64,000 nucleotides of DNA from an uncultured Clostridia bacterium (GTDB lineage: Bacteria > Bacillota > Clostridia > Monoglobales > Monoglobaceae), in the NCBI GenBank assembly GCA_934454115.1, contig CAKSFQ010000002.1, forward strand, positions 81,548-145,547, in the 5' to 3' direction. Shown here in pieces: positions 28,145 to 35,973 of the stretch. The notes under the pieces are model-generated. The model ran no database searches and had not been told where the DNA came from. It worked only from the letters and a program-made list of their open reading frames with translations. A program made the translations under genes and the position numbers. The stretch's first letter is position 1; the number at the start of each line of letters is the position of its first letter.

Positions 28145-29698
28145 GTGAAAAAGACATTTCGTATCGCAGCAATGGCGATCAGTATTGCGCTTGTGGGTTG
28201 CTGTGCAGGCTGCGGTAAGGACAGTAAAAGCGGTAGCGGTAAGATCACGTGGTGGGAGAGAAACGATGTATCGGCATACCTTGATAACGGGAACAACGGT
28301 GTACAGGCGTTTCAGAAGATCGCGGAGCAAAACGGCGTGGAGATTGAATTTACGCATCCCATGATCGGTCAGCAAAATGAAGAATTTAATGTTATGATTG
28401 CGTCCGGCGAGCTTCCCGATATCGTATGCTATGAGTGGCCCGGCTATCCGGGCGGTGCGGATCAGGCAATTGAGGATGGGGTCATCATTGCGCTGGATGA
28501 ATACATCGAGCAGGGAAAGCTTCCCAACTACAAAAAGGCATTGGAGAAATACGGCGTCATGGATGCGGTCAAGACCTATAACGGTCACATTGCCGGGTTC
28601 CACGGTATTAAAGAAGATCCGAGCATCAATGCCTACTATGGGCCGACTATTCGCAAGGATTGGCTGGATAAGCTCGGACTGGAGGTTCCGACCACCATTG
28701 ACGAATGGGAAAAGGTGCTGATTGCGTTTCGGGATAAGGATCCCAACGGCAACGGAAAAAAGGATGAGATTCCGCTTACTGCTGTGCCGAATTTCTGGGG
28801 CGCGTTTGGTCTGACAATGGAAAATTATTACGTAAACCCGGAGGGTGAGTTTACCTTTGCAGGTATGGGCCCCCGCTTTGAATCGTACTTAAAAACGATG
28901 CATCGCTGGTACGAGGAGGGGTTGATTAACTCCGAATATCCGACGATGGACACAAAGACCAGAGATGCCTTTATCACCGGCGACATTTCCGGCGCGTTTG
29001 TCGGTTACACCGGCAGCCAGTACGGTAACTACATTGCGGCGAAAAAGGACGACCCGGAATTTAAGCTGGTCGGAGCGCCCTGGCCGAAGGGTGAGGACGG
29101 CATCGCGTGGACGCCGCAAATCGGCTACAAGAGAGTCATCCAGACCGCGACGGCGGCAATCTCTGCAAAGAGCAAAAACATTGACGCGGCGCTTAAACTG
29201 CTTGACAGTTTTTATACAGAAGAAAATACGGAACTGCTCAACTGGGGTATCGAGGGTGTTACTTACACAAAGACGGAAAACGGCAATGAGTTTAAAGAAG
29301 AGATTCTGCATTCTCCGGACGGAAAAGGCCCGATCGCGGCGCTTGCGCCCTATGCAATTCCGAGTATCGGCTGGTATCCCCGCGTTTTTGATTCGGATGC
29401 GTACCGCGCTTTGACGCTGCCTTATCCGGAGATGCAGGAGGCATCGGCTCTTTGGGCATCCGCGGACACGAGTTTATTAAATAAGCAGGCCTTTGTATTT
29501 TCGGACGAAGAAAGTAAGGAAATGGCGAAGATTACGGCATCGCTGCAGTCATACTGCCAGGAAATGTACCAAAAATTTGTTACCGGCCATGAATCGCTGG
29601 ACAAGTATGCCGAGTATGAGAAAAATCTGAAAGATATGGGAATCGAGCGTCTGATTGAGATTTACAAGGCGTCCTACGATCGCCAGAATAAAAACTAA
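28145..29698 (+). CDS. Sugar ABC transporter substrate-binding lipoprotein (system 1)
   Basis: 517 residues. The GTG at 28145 is chosen for its AAGGAGGTCT element at 28131-28140; the longer reading frame upstream overlaps the permease gene. Signal sequence with a lipobox ending in AGC, so the mature protein is lipid-anchored outside the membrane. The body is a family 1 extracellular solute-binding protein of the LplA/YtcQ type, the larger class (about 500 residues) used for oligosaccharides such as aldouronates or unsaturated rhamnogalacturonides (family knowledge). It includes a calcium-site-like stretch DKDPNGNGKKDEIP common in this group. Ligand unknown. Confidence 0.92.
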   Translation: MKKTFRIAAMAISIALVGCCAGCGKDSKSGSGKITWWERNDVSAYLDNGNNGVQAFQKIAEQNGVEIEFTHPMIGQQNEEFNVMIASGELPDIVCYEWPGYPGGADQAIEDGVIIALDEYIEQGKLPNYKKALEKYGVMDAVKTYNGHIAGFHGIKEDPSINAYYGPTIRKDWLDKLGLEVPTTIDEWEKVLIAFRDKDPNGNGKKDEIPLTAVPNFWGAFGLTMENYYVNPEGEFTFAGMGPRFESYLKTMHRWYEEGLINSEYPTMDTKTRDAFITGDISGAFVGYTGSQYGNYIAAKKDDPEFKLVGAPWPKGEDGIAWTPQIGYKRVIQTATAAISAKSKNIDAALKLLDSFYTEENTELLNWGIEGVTYTKTENGNEFKEEILHSPDGKGPIAALAPYAIPSIGWYPRVFDSDAYRALTLPYPEMQEASALWASADTSLLNKQAFVFSDEESKEMAKITASLQSYCQEMYQKFVTGHESLDKYAEYEKNLKDMGIERLIEIYKASYDRQNKN

Positions 29699-29731
29699 TC
29701 AGTAGTACAGGCATCGGTTTTTGAAAAATTA

Positions 29732-29822
29732 CAAAACGCCCCTGCAATCAGGCACCACCGGATGGAAGATATGGCCCAGACCAACATTTTCTGTTCGGCG
29801 GCGGTTTTGCGCGGGCGTTTTG
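29732..29822 (+). other. Long-range 10-bp inverted repeat between importer and enzyme genes
   Basis: CAAAACGCCC at 29732-29741 is perfectly complementary to GGGCGTTTTG at 29813-29822, enclosing 71 bases. It lies in the only sizeable gap (174 bases) in the second half of the run. It could be a partial terminator or processing structure that lowers expression of the enzyme genes relative to the importer (inference). Confidence 0.45.
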
Positions 29823-29872
29823 TGATAAAAGGGACGGTACAGATAAGATACGACAGATAAGGAGAGAATGCT

Positions 29873-30880
29873 ATGAGGGTGTTTGTTTCTATGCCCAAGG
29901 GGAAAGAGACTGATACGTTTTTGACGAAAGATGCCAGAGAATACCTGGAGAAACGGTTTGAGACGGTGTATTCTTCTTATGATCGGCATTTGACGGCGGA
30001 GGAATTTACGGCGCAGGTCAAAGGGTTTGACGTGGTGATAACCGGTTGGGGTCACGTGTATATCACCGCCCCGATGCTTGATGGAACGGGCGTAAAAGTA
30101 ATTGCGCATACCGGTGGTTCGGTCGGTGATCTGATCGATCCCGGCGTATACGAAAAAACGAAGGTGCGTGTGCTGAGCGGAAATCTTTTGTATGCGGAAT
30201 CGGTGGCAGAGGGGGTGATCGCCTATATGCTGGCCGGACTGCGGCGAATCCCGTATTATGTGCAGGATATCAAAAACGGCGGATGGAGAGGTAACGGTTT
30301 TTTCAACGAGGGACTTTTGGATCAGTCGGTCGGCATCATCGGCATGGGCGCAATTTCCAGAATTTTGATTCCCATGCTGCAAACGTTCCGTGCAAAGATC
30401 AAGATTTATTCATCCTATCCCATCGATGAAGTCTTTTTGAGAGAAAATCACGCGACACAGGTAAAATCGCTGGAAGAAATTTTTTCTTCCTGTAACGTTG
30501 TCAGTGTTCATTCGGCAAAAAACAAGAAAACAGAGGGAATGATCCGAAAATCGCATTTCGACCTTATGAAGGAGGGCGCGTTGTTCGTTAACACGGCGCG
30601 CGGTGCGATTGTGAATGAGAAAGAGATGATTGCAGCGCTGGAGGAAAAGAAAATTCACGCTGTCTTGGATGTGTTCTGCAAGGAGCCGCTGGACAAGGAC
30701 AGCGAGCTTCGGACGATGGAGCATGTATATTGCATTCCGCACATGGGCGGACCGACCATGGATCGCCGCGGATATGTCACGATGAAGCTTGCGGATAATT
30801 TGGAACAGTTTGCGCGCGGCGACAAAATGGAACTGGAAATTACCGCAGAGGCCGCAAAACGAATGACGGTAGAGAAATGA
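29873..30880 (+). CDS. D-isomer-specific 2-hydroxyacid dehydrogenase, NAD(P)-dependent
   Basis: 335 residues, usual size. The Rossmann motif GIIGMGAISR starts at about residue 153; the catalytic set is present as Arg in NTARGAI (about 243), Glu in CKEPL (about 270) and His in IPHMGG (about 289). The family reversibly oxidises D-2-hydroxy acids to 2-keto acids in the cytoplasm. Here it may act on a sugar acid released from the imported oligosaccharide (inference from operon). ATG 29873 follows AAGGAGAGA at 29859-29867. The next gene starts 9 bases after its stop. Confidence 0.9.
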   Translation: MRVFVSMPKGKETDTFLTKDAREYLEKRFETVYSSYDRHLTAEEFTAQVKGFDVVITGWGHVYITAPMLDGTGVKVIAHTGGSVGDLIDPGVYEKTKVRVLSGNLLYAESVAEGVIAYMLAGLRRIPYYVQDIKNGGWRGNGFFNEGLLDQSVGIIGMGAISRILIPMLQTFRAKIKIYSSYPIDEVFLRENHATQVKSLEEIFSSCNVVSVHSAKNKKTEGMIRKSHFDLMKEGALFVNTARGAIVNEKEMIAALEEKKIHAVLDVFCKEPLDKDSELRTMEHVYCIPHMGGPTMDRRGYVTMKLADNLEQFARGDKMELEITAEAAKRMTVEK

Positions 30881-30889
30881 GGTCCGAAC

Positions 30890-31663
30890 ATGAAAATAGG
30901 AATTATTGGCACGGAAAGTACCCATGCCAGGGCATTTGCTGAGATTTGTGAAGGCTACCATATCGAGACAGTGACGGACAACTTTTTGAAGGCGGAAGGT
31001 GATCTGGATGGTGTTATGATCGTAACCCGTGACGGCAATACGCATAAAAATCTCGCGATGCCTTTTGTTGAAGCCGGCATTCCCTTATGGATTGATAAGC
31101 CGATTGCGGTCAGAGCAGATGAGGCAGAGGAGCTTTTGTCGGTGGCAAGGACAAAGGGGTGTTTGGTTACCGGCGGTTCGACCTGCAAATTTGCGCCGGA
31201 TATTCTGTCGCTGGCAGAAAAGGTGCAATCGGGCGCGTTCGGAGAAATCCGTTCCGCCATGCTGAACTTTCCGATTATGCTTGACAGCCCATATAACGGG
31301 ATTCACTTTTATGGCCATCATCTGGCAGAAATGATGCTGACTGTATTTGGTTATACCATGCGAAAAGTCATGGCGTTTGAGAAAAACGGCGGAATTGTGT
31401 GCATCGCAAGGTATGATAGATTTGACGCGGTAATGAATTTTCAGCCCGGTGTCATGGGCTATTATGCGACGGTTTTGGGAACAAAGGCGCAAATCGCAAG
31501 GCCGCTTGACTTATCCGTAATCTATCAAAACGGCGTTGACGCCTATTTACAGATGCTTAAAACAAAAAAGGAACCTGTGTCCCATCAGAACCTGATTTTC
31601 CCGGTAAAGCTTGTGGGTGCAATTGAGAAATCCTACATGGAAAACAGAGAGATCAGTCTGTAA
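30890..31663 (+). CDS. Gfo/Idh/MocA-family oxidoreductase, short form
   Basis: 257 residues, shorter than typical family members (330-400), mostly in the C-terminal beta-sheet domain. The N-terminus has a Rossmann strand-turn MKIGIIGTESTHA in which the usual third glycine of the GxGxxG pattern is altered, and W67-I-D-K-P71 corresponds to the family's EKP motif (Lys near the nicotinamide). Expected to oxidise or reduce a sugar or cyclitol derivative with NAD(P). Start ATG 30890, GAGG at 30879-30882 overlapping the preceding stop, so translation is probably coupled. The substrate is not predictable. The changed glycine motif and shorter size suggest a divergent subfamily. Confidence 0.8.
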   Translation: MKIGIIGTESTHARAFAEICEGYHIETVTDNFLKAEGDLDGVMIVTRDGNTHKNLAMPFVEAGIPLWIDKPIAVRADEAEELLSVARTKGCLVTGGSTCKFAPDILSLAEKVQSGAFGEIRSAMLNFPIMLDSPYNGIHFYGHHLAEMMLTVFGYTMRKVMAFEKNGGIVCIARYDRFDAVMNFQPGVMGYYATVLGTKAQIARPLDLSVIYQNGVDAYLQMLKTKKEPVSHQNLIFPVKLVGAIEKSYMENREISL

Positions 31664-31704
31664 CACGGTGTGGAATCTATTTATTGCAGGAGAGGAGAGC
31701 GCTT

Positions 31705-33009
31705 ATGACCTTAAGCGAAATCAAAGAAAAATTGCTGCGGACACTGGAAGAGAATAAGGAAGAAATTTTTCGGATCGGAGATACCGTGCAGCAGCGCCCG
31801 GAATGCGGTTATATGGAAGAAAAAACCTCTGGATTGGTGCGCGGCGTGTTTGAAACATTAGGGATATCCTACGATTATCCCTGTGCGCATACCGGCGTGA
31901 AAGGGAAAATCAAGGGAAGAAAAAGCCTTGCAAATGTCTGCGTGATTGGTGAAATGGATGCGTTAAAGTGTGCCGGAAGTCCGATTGCGGATCAGGAGGG
32001 CAACGCACATGCCTGCGGTCATCACGCACAGATCGCGGCGATGCTTGCTGCCGCGACTGCGTTTACCAAAAGCGGTGTGATGGCGGCGCTTGACGGAGAT
32101 GTTACCTTTTTGGCAGCGCCGGCCGAAGAATTCATTGATATGGAGTTTCGGAAATCGCTGAAAGAGGACGGAAAAATCCAATACTACGGCGGCAAGCAGC
32201 AGCTCATCGCCGAGGGCGTGTTTGATGATGTGGATGTGGCTATGATGGTACATGCCCAGCCGGAAGAAAAGGAGGCAAAATTCTATCTTGAGGGTAAGAA
32301 TCTGGGTTTTTTGGCAAAGAACATTACCTTTTGGGGACGCGCTGTTCACGGCAGTACCCCCTTTGACGGGGTCAATGCCTTAAATGCCGCGGCGTTGGCG
32401 ATTTTGGGGATTCATGCCAACCGCGAAACTTTTCGTGAGGAAGAGAAGATTCGGATTCATCCCATTATCACTAAGGGCGGCGATGTGGTAAACGCAGTGC
32501 CGGACGAGGTATGTATCAGCACCTACGTGAGAGGGGCAAGCTTTGCTGCCATTCAAAAAGGAAATCGTGCGGTCGAGCGTGCGGTGCACGGCGCGGCGGA
32601 CACGGTGGGCGCAAGAGTGAAAACAGAGGATATCCCCGGCTATTTGCCCTTAAAGGAAAGCGCTGCGCTTTCCAAGGTATTTGAAGAAAATGCGAGGGCG
32701 CTGGTAGGGGATGGGAATCTAATCTACGGTGAGGACATTACCGGGTCATCGGATATCGGGGATTTAAGCAGCCTTTTGCCGACCATTCAGCCCTCCGTCG
32801 GCGGATTTGACGGGCTTTTGCATAGCAAAGAATTTTGCGTTGCGGATCGGGAAACCGCGTATATGCTACCGGCAAAGGCGATGGTACTTACGGTTGCGGA
32901 TCTTTTGTATAACAAAGCGGAGAAAGCTAAAACAGTTACGGAGCGCTTTCGGCCGCAAATGAGCAAAAAGGAATATATCAATTATCTGGAAGGGAAGATT
33001 GAGAAATGA
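31705..33009 (+). CDS. M20-family metal-dependent amidohydrolase (AbgB-like)
   Basis: 434 residues. Metal-site and catalytic regions are GEMDAL at about 82-87, HACGHHAQ at about 100-107 and APAEE at about 138-142, as in M20D amidohydrolases that remove acyl or aminoacyl groups from small substrates. It lacks a signal peptide. ATG 31705 is used because AGGAGAGG at 31688-31695 precedes it; an in-frame TTG at 31684 overlaps that region. Within this operon an amide-cleaving role on an N-acylated sugar or amino-sugar conjugate is plausible (inference). Its stop overlaps the next start by 4 bases (ATGA). Confidence 0.85.
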   Translation: MTLSEIKEKLLRTLEENKEEIFRIGDTVQQRPECGYMEEKTSGLVRGVFETLGISYDYPCAHTGVKGKIKGRKSLANVCVIGEMDALKCAGSPIADQEGNAHACGHHAQIAAMLAAATAFTKSGVMAALDGDVTFLAAPAEEFIDMEFRKSLKEDGKIQYYGGKQQLIAEGVFDDVDVAMMVHAQPEEKEAKFYLEGKNLGFLAKNITFWGRAVHGSTPFDGVNALNAAALAILGIHANRETFREEEKIRIHPIITKGGDVVNAVPDEVCISTYVRGASFAAIQKGNRAVERAVHGAADTVGARVKTEDIPGYLPLKESAALSKVFEENARALVGDGNLIYGEDITGSSDIGDLSSLLPTIQPSVGGFDGLLHSKEFCVADRETAYMLPAKAMVLTVADLLYNKAEKAKTVTERFRPQMSKKEYINYLEGKIEK

Positions 33010-34031
33010 GGCAAAAATGGACAGAAGAAAGACTCAATACGTATCTTGCGACCCCAAGTGACGCGCTGGTTGATGATATGAAAAAAATCAAAGGGGATAT
33101 TATGGTTCTGGGCGCCGGCGGCAAAATGGGGCCTACCCTTTGTGTACTTGCAAAAAATGCGGCTAAAAAGGCAGGCGTTGAGAAACGAATTATTGCGGTT
33201 TCCCGCGGGTCGGACAAAACCGCAACGCAGCTGATGAAAGATCACGGTGTTGAAGTGATCGCGGCCGATTTGCTGGATAAGGAAGAGCTTTACGCGCTTC
33301 CCGATGTGAAAAACATCATATACATGGCAGGCTTAAAATTCGGAACCTGCGGCAACGAATGGAGAACCTGGGCGATGAATGCAACACTGCCGGCATTTGC
33401 GGCAGATAAATTTCAAAATTCCAATATAGTGGTTTTCTCCTCCGGCAATATTTATCCGATTGTCAGTTTGGCGGACGGCGGCTGCCGGGAGATTGACCCG
33501 GTTGGCCCGAACGGCGAGTATGCGATGAGCTGCCTGGCAAGGGAACGCGCCTTTGAGTATGCGGCAAATACGTATGGAACCAAGGTGTTTATCTATCGGC
33601 TGAATTTTGCGGTAGATCTGCGTTACGGTGTGCTTTTTGATGTGGCAAACAAGATCGTAAAGGATGAGCCGATCAGCCTGTCTACACCATGCTTTAACTT
33701 TATCTGGCAGGGGAGCGCGAACGAGATCGCAATTCGCGGTCTGCTCCGTGCAGAGGCGCCGGCAAAGGTCATGAATGTTACCGGGCCTGAGACTGTGTCG
33801 ATCCGAAAGGCTGCGGAGGAGCTGGGCGAAATTTTAGGCAAAAAGCCCATATTTGAAAATGAACCGGGAACGGATGCATACTTAAATGACGCGTCTCTTG
33901 CAATGGAGACCTTCGGTTACCCGTCGGTGAGCGCCAAGACCTTGATCCGCTGGCAGGCGGAATATATCTTAGACGGCGGAAGAACCCTGGATAAGCCCAC
34001 CCATTTTGAAGAACGCAAGGGCAAGTATTAA
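33006..34031 (+). CDS. NAD-dependent epimerase/dehydratase-like protein with altered YxxxK site
   Basis: 341 residues of the extended short-chain dehydrogenase fold. G-A-G-G-K-M-G at about 36-42 is the dinucleotide-binding turn, SSGNIYP at about 144-150 carries the catalytic-Ser equivalent, but the expected YxxxK reads Y172-A-M-S-C176, with Cys instead of Lys. The enzyme may therefore have lost or changed its catalytic chemistry. ATG 33006 overlaps the upstream stop (ATGA), indicating tight coupling with the M20 enzyme. Similar proteins in Clostridia are annotated only as NAD(P)-dependent oxidoreductases. Role in the pathway unknown. Confidence 0.8.
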   Translation: MRQKWTEERLNTYLATPSDALVDDMKKIKGDIMVLGAGGKMGPTLCVLAKNAAKKAGVEKRIIAVSRGSDKTATQLMKDHGVEVIAADLLDKEELYALPDVKNIIYMAGLKFGTCGNEWRTWAMNATLPAFAADKFQNSNIVVFSSGNIYPIVSLADGGCREIDPVGPNGEYAMSCLARERAFEYAANTYGTKVFIYRLNFAVDLRYGVLFDVANKIVKDEPISLSTPCFNFIWQGSANEIAIRGLLRAEAPAKVMNVTGPETVSIRKAAEELGEILGKKPIFENEPGTDAYLNDASLAMETFGYPSVSAKTLIRWQAEYILDGGRTLDKPTHFEERKGKY

Positions 34032-34045
34032 GAGGAGGAAAAAGG

Positions 34046-35119
34046 ATGAACAGAAATGAGATTGCGCTGAAAAAACTGTCGGAGGGAACTGTGATTCCGG
34101 CAACGCCGCTTGCGCTAAACGCAGATAAAACGCTGAACGAAAAAGGGCAGCGGCTTTTGATGCAGTATTATTTAAACTGCGGCGTGGGCGGCATTGCAAC
34201 CGCAGTACACACCACGCAGTTTGAAATCCGCGACAAGGCGTTTCGGCTTTTTGAGCCGGTTTTAGACATTGTCTCCGAAGAAATTGATCAATTTGAAAAA
34301 AAGCATGACACGGTGATCGTGAAGGTGGCCGGTGTCTGCGGCAAGACGGAACAGGCGGCAGCGGAGGCGGCCTACGCAAAACAGTGCGGCTTTGATGCCG
34401 TATTGCTCAGTCCCGGCGGCCTTAATGACATGTCGGAAGAATACATGATCGAGCGCACCAGGAAGGTGGCGGCAGTTATGCCGGTCATTGGCTTTTATTT
34501 GCAGACGGCGGTTGGCGGCAGGGTATTCTCCTATGACTACTGGACCAAGGTTTGTGCGATTCCTAATGTGGTTGCGATCAAGTGCGCGTCGTTTAACCGC
34601 TATACCACGCTGGATGTTGTCCGTGCCGCGGCGATGAGTGAACGCAGGGACGCGATCACCCTGTATACCGGCAATGACGATAATATTATCATCGACCTTT
34701 TGACCAAGTACCGGTTTACAAAAGACGGGAAGAAAGTGGTAAAAGGATTTGAGGGCGGTCTGCTCGGTCATTGGTCCGTCTGGACAAAGAAGGTGGCAGC
34801 GATTTATGAAACCGTCAAAGCGGCAAAGACGAAGGATAAAGTGCCGGCAGAACTTTTGACGCTGGCCGCCGAAGTAACAGATGTAAACAGCGCTCTCTTT
34901 GACATAGCAAACAATTTTAAGGGCAGCATTGCCGGGCTGCATGAGGTGCTTCATCGGCAGGGACTGATGGAATACACCCACTGCCTCAGTGCGCGGGAGG
35001 TATTGTCTCCCGGACAAAAAGAGGAAATTGCGCGGGTCTATGCGGCGTATCCGAACCTGAATGACGATGCCTTTGTCAAAGAAAACCTTGCAAAGTGGAA
35101 GATGGAAGCCGGATATTGA
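34046..35119 (+). CDS. DapA-family (dihydrodipicolinate synthase-like) aldolase/lyase
   Basis: 357 residues, longer than classical DapA (about 295) owing to additional C-terminal helices. TIM-barrel class I aldolase: the Schiff-base lysine is K179 in AIKCAS, and Y151 in GFYLQT matches the proton-relay Tyr. Family members condense or cleave pyruvate-containing sugar acids (e.g. KDG aldolase, N-acetylneuraminate lyase) or dehydrate them. In a lyase operon, cleavage of a 2-keto-3-deoxy sugar acid is the leading idea (inference). Last gene of the run, 14 bases after the previous stop, with AAGAGGAGG at 34030-34038, and followed by a strong terminator. Confidence 0.85.
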   Translation: MNRNEIALKKLSEGTVIPATPLALNADKTLNEKGQRLLMQYYLNCGVGGIATAVHTTQFEIRDKAFRLFEPVLDIVSEEIDQFEKKHDTVIVKVAGVCGKTEQAAAEAAYAKQCGFDAVLLSPGGLNDMSEEYMIERTRKVAAVMPVIGFYLQTAVGGRVFSYDYWTKVCAIPNVVAIKCASFNRYTTLDVVRAAAMSERRDAITLYTGNDDNIIIDLLTKYRFTKDGKKVVKGFEGGLLGHWSVWTKKVAAIYETVKAAKTKDKVPAELLTLAAEVTDVNSALFDIANNFKGSIAGLHEVLHRQGLMEYTHCLSAREVLSPGQKEEIARVYAAYPNLNDDAFVKENLAKWKMEAGY

Positions 35120-35208
35120 TTTGAGATAAGGTGCGGACATCGTTTTGCACCGTATCTCCAGAAAACCGAATATGTTCCAAAAATATTTTCAGCAGTCAAG
35201 CAGCATCT

Positions 35209-35252
35209 TAAAAAGGAGACAAAGCCGCTAAAGCGCGGCGCTGTCTCTTTTT
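35209..35252 (+). terminator. Strong rho-independent terminator of the first lyase/importer run
   Basis: AAAAAGGAGACA and GCCGC arms (about 35210-35228) pair with GCGGC and TGTCTCTTTTT (about 35234-35252). The long A/T-flanked GC-rich hairpin can work in either direction. It lies about 90 bases after the DapA-like gene. Confidence 0.85.
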
Positions 35253-35253
35253 G

Positions 35254-35535
35254 GTATGACGGGCATATCAATGCTCTGTGGTGAAAGTCCACCGAGGCGT
35301 AGTTACCGACGAACTCTAAAGCAACCTGCAAGTATCACATCGTGAGGTGTGGGAGAGAAGAAGCAATAGCGAAATCGTAGCCCTACGGAAAGAAACTTAA
35401 TACTAAGGCGTATTTGACGGATAAGTTGACCAAAAGCAACGAAGTCCAAAAGGTAACCGTAACCCAAGTGCGTAGATTAAGAGGGTAGACGAGGAAAGAG
35501 TATTGATTTATCCCGTGAGGTCTCATAGGCAGAAA
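35254..35535 (+). ncRNA. Truncated group II intron (5' ribozyme domains only)
   Basis: The segment starts GTATG, close to the group II 5' consensus GTGYG, and contains phrases typical of bacterial group II domain I leaders: GGTGAAAGTCCACC near 35282, GTAGTTACCGACGAACTC near 35300, GTGAGGTGTGGG near 35343, and a late element ATTTATCCCGTGAGGTCTC near 35506 that in intact introns lies just before the reverse-transcriptase gene. No reverse transcriptase, domain V or 3' end follows, so it is a dead 5' fragment. It sits directly after the terminator T tract. Coordinates of the 3' edge are approximate. Confidence 0.7.
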
Positions 35536-35777
35536 AACACTGTATAACATAATTTTTTGGATTTTTCAAGGATTAACAGGGGGCATTTGTGGGACGGGAA
35601 AAAGACATAAATTTATATAGCTGTCAAATGATAAACTACTCACTGCAATGGAATTTTGATGTAAGAGACGGTGGTGTTTGCGCCTTTTCAGAAATTTATG
35701 TTGCATTATTTACGGCGCTTGGATGTAAGATCGGGGACTTACCTGAGAATATGTAAAAGATAATAAAACCAAATGCC
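35536..35777. other. Non-coding or decayed stretch holding one doubtful 55-codon frame
   Basis: No convincing gene. One short frame from GTG 35589 to 35756 (55 residues) ends ALGCKIGDLPENM, which resembles the end of small Cro/CI-type helix-turn-helix proteins (…LGCKIGDLLEY), but the rest does not fit and the ribosome binding site (a GGGGG run near 35579) is weak. Probably a remnant. Confidence 0.25.
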
Positions 35778-35847
35778 ATGATGGCAATGACGCGAGATTT
35801 ATATGGAGAAATAACATTAAAATTCGTGTCATTGCCGTCATTTTTTG
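35778..35847. terminator. Bidirectional hairpin terminator between convergent units
   Basis: ATGATGGCAATGACGCGA at 35778-35795 pairs with TCGTGTCATTGCCGTCAT at 35824-35841 (16 of 18 Watson-Crick, the rest G-T). A T6 tract follows on the plus strand, and the minus-strand side has TTTGGTTTTATT. It lies downstream of the response regulator gene on the minus strand. Nothing else is seen between it and 35974. Confidence 0.65.
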
Positions 35848-35973
35848 TTTTAAGGTGCATGTTTTATCTTGTACCATTATATCAAAATACGAGTATCAAC
35901 ATTTATAAAGCCTCCATCATGTAGAAGAAGTTTCACTTCAGACATATCAATCGGGCATTTTATTTATATGAAA

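Noticed and set aside
34262..35140. 292-codon minus-strand frame opposite the DapA-like gene
   Set aside because: Shadow of a gene with intact active-site residues on the plus strand; no ribosome binding site.
35589..35756. 55-codon frame after the intron remnant, possibly a small helix-turn-helix protein
   Set aside because: Only the last dozen residues resemble such proteins, the start is GTG with a weak ribosome binding site, and the surroundings are decayed; kept only as a note in the non-coding entry.
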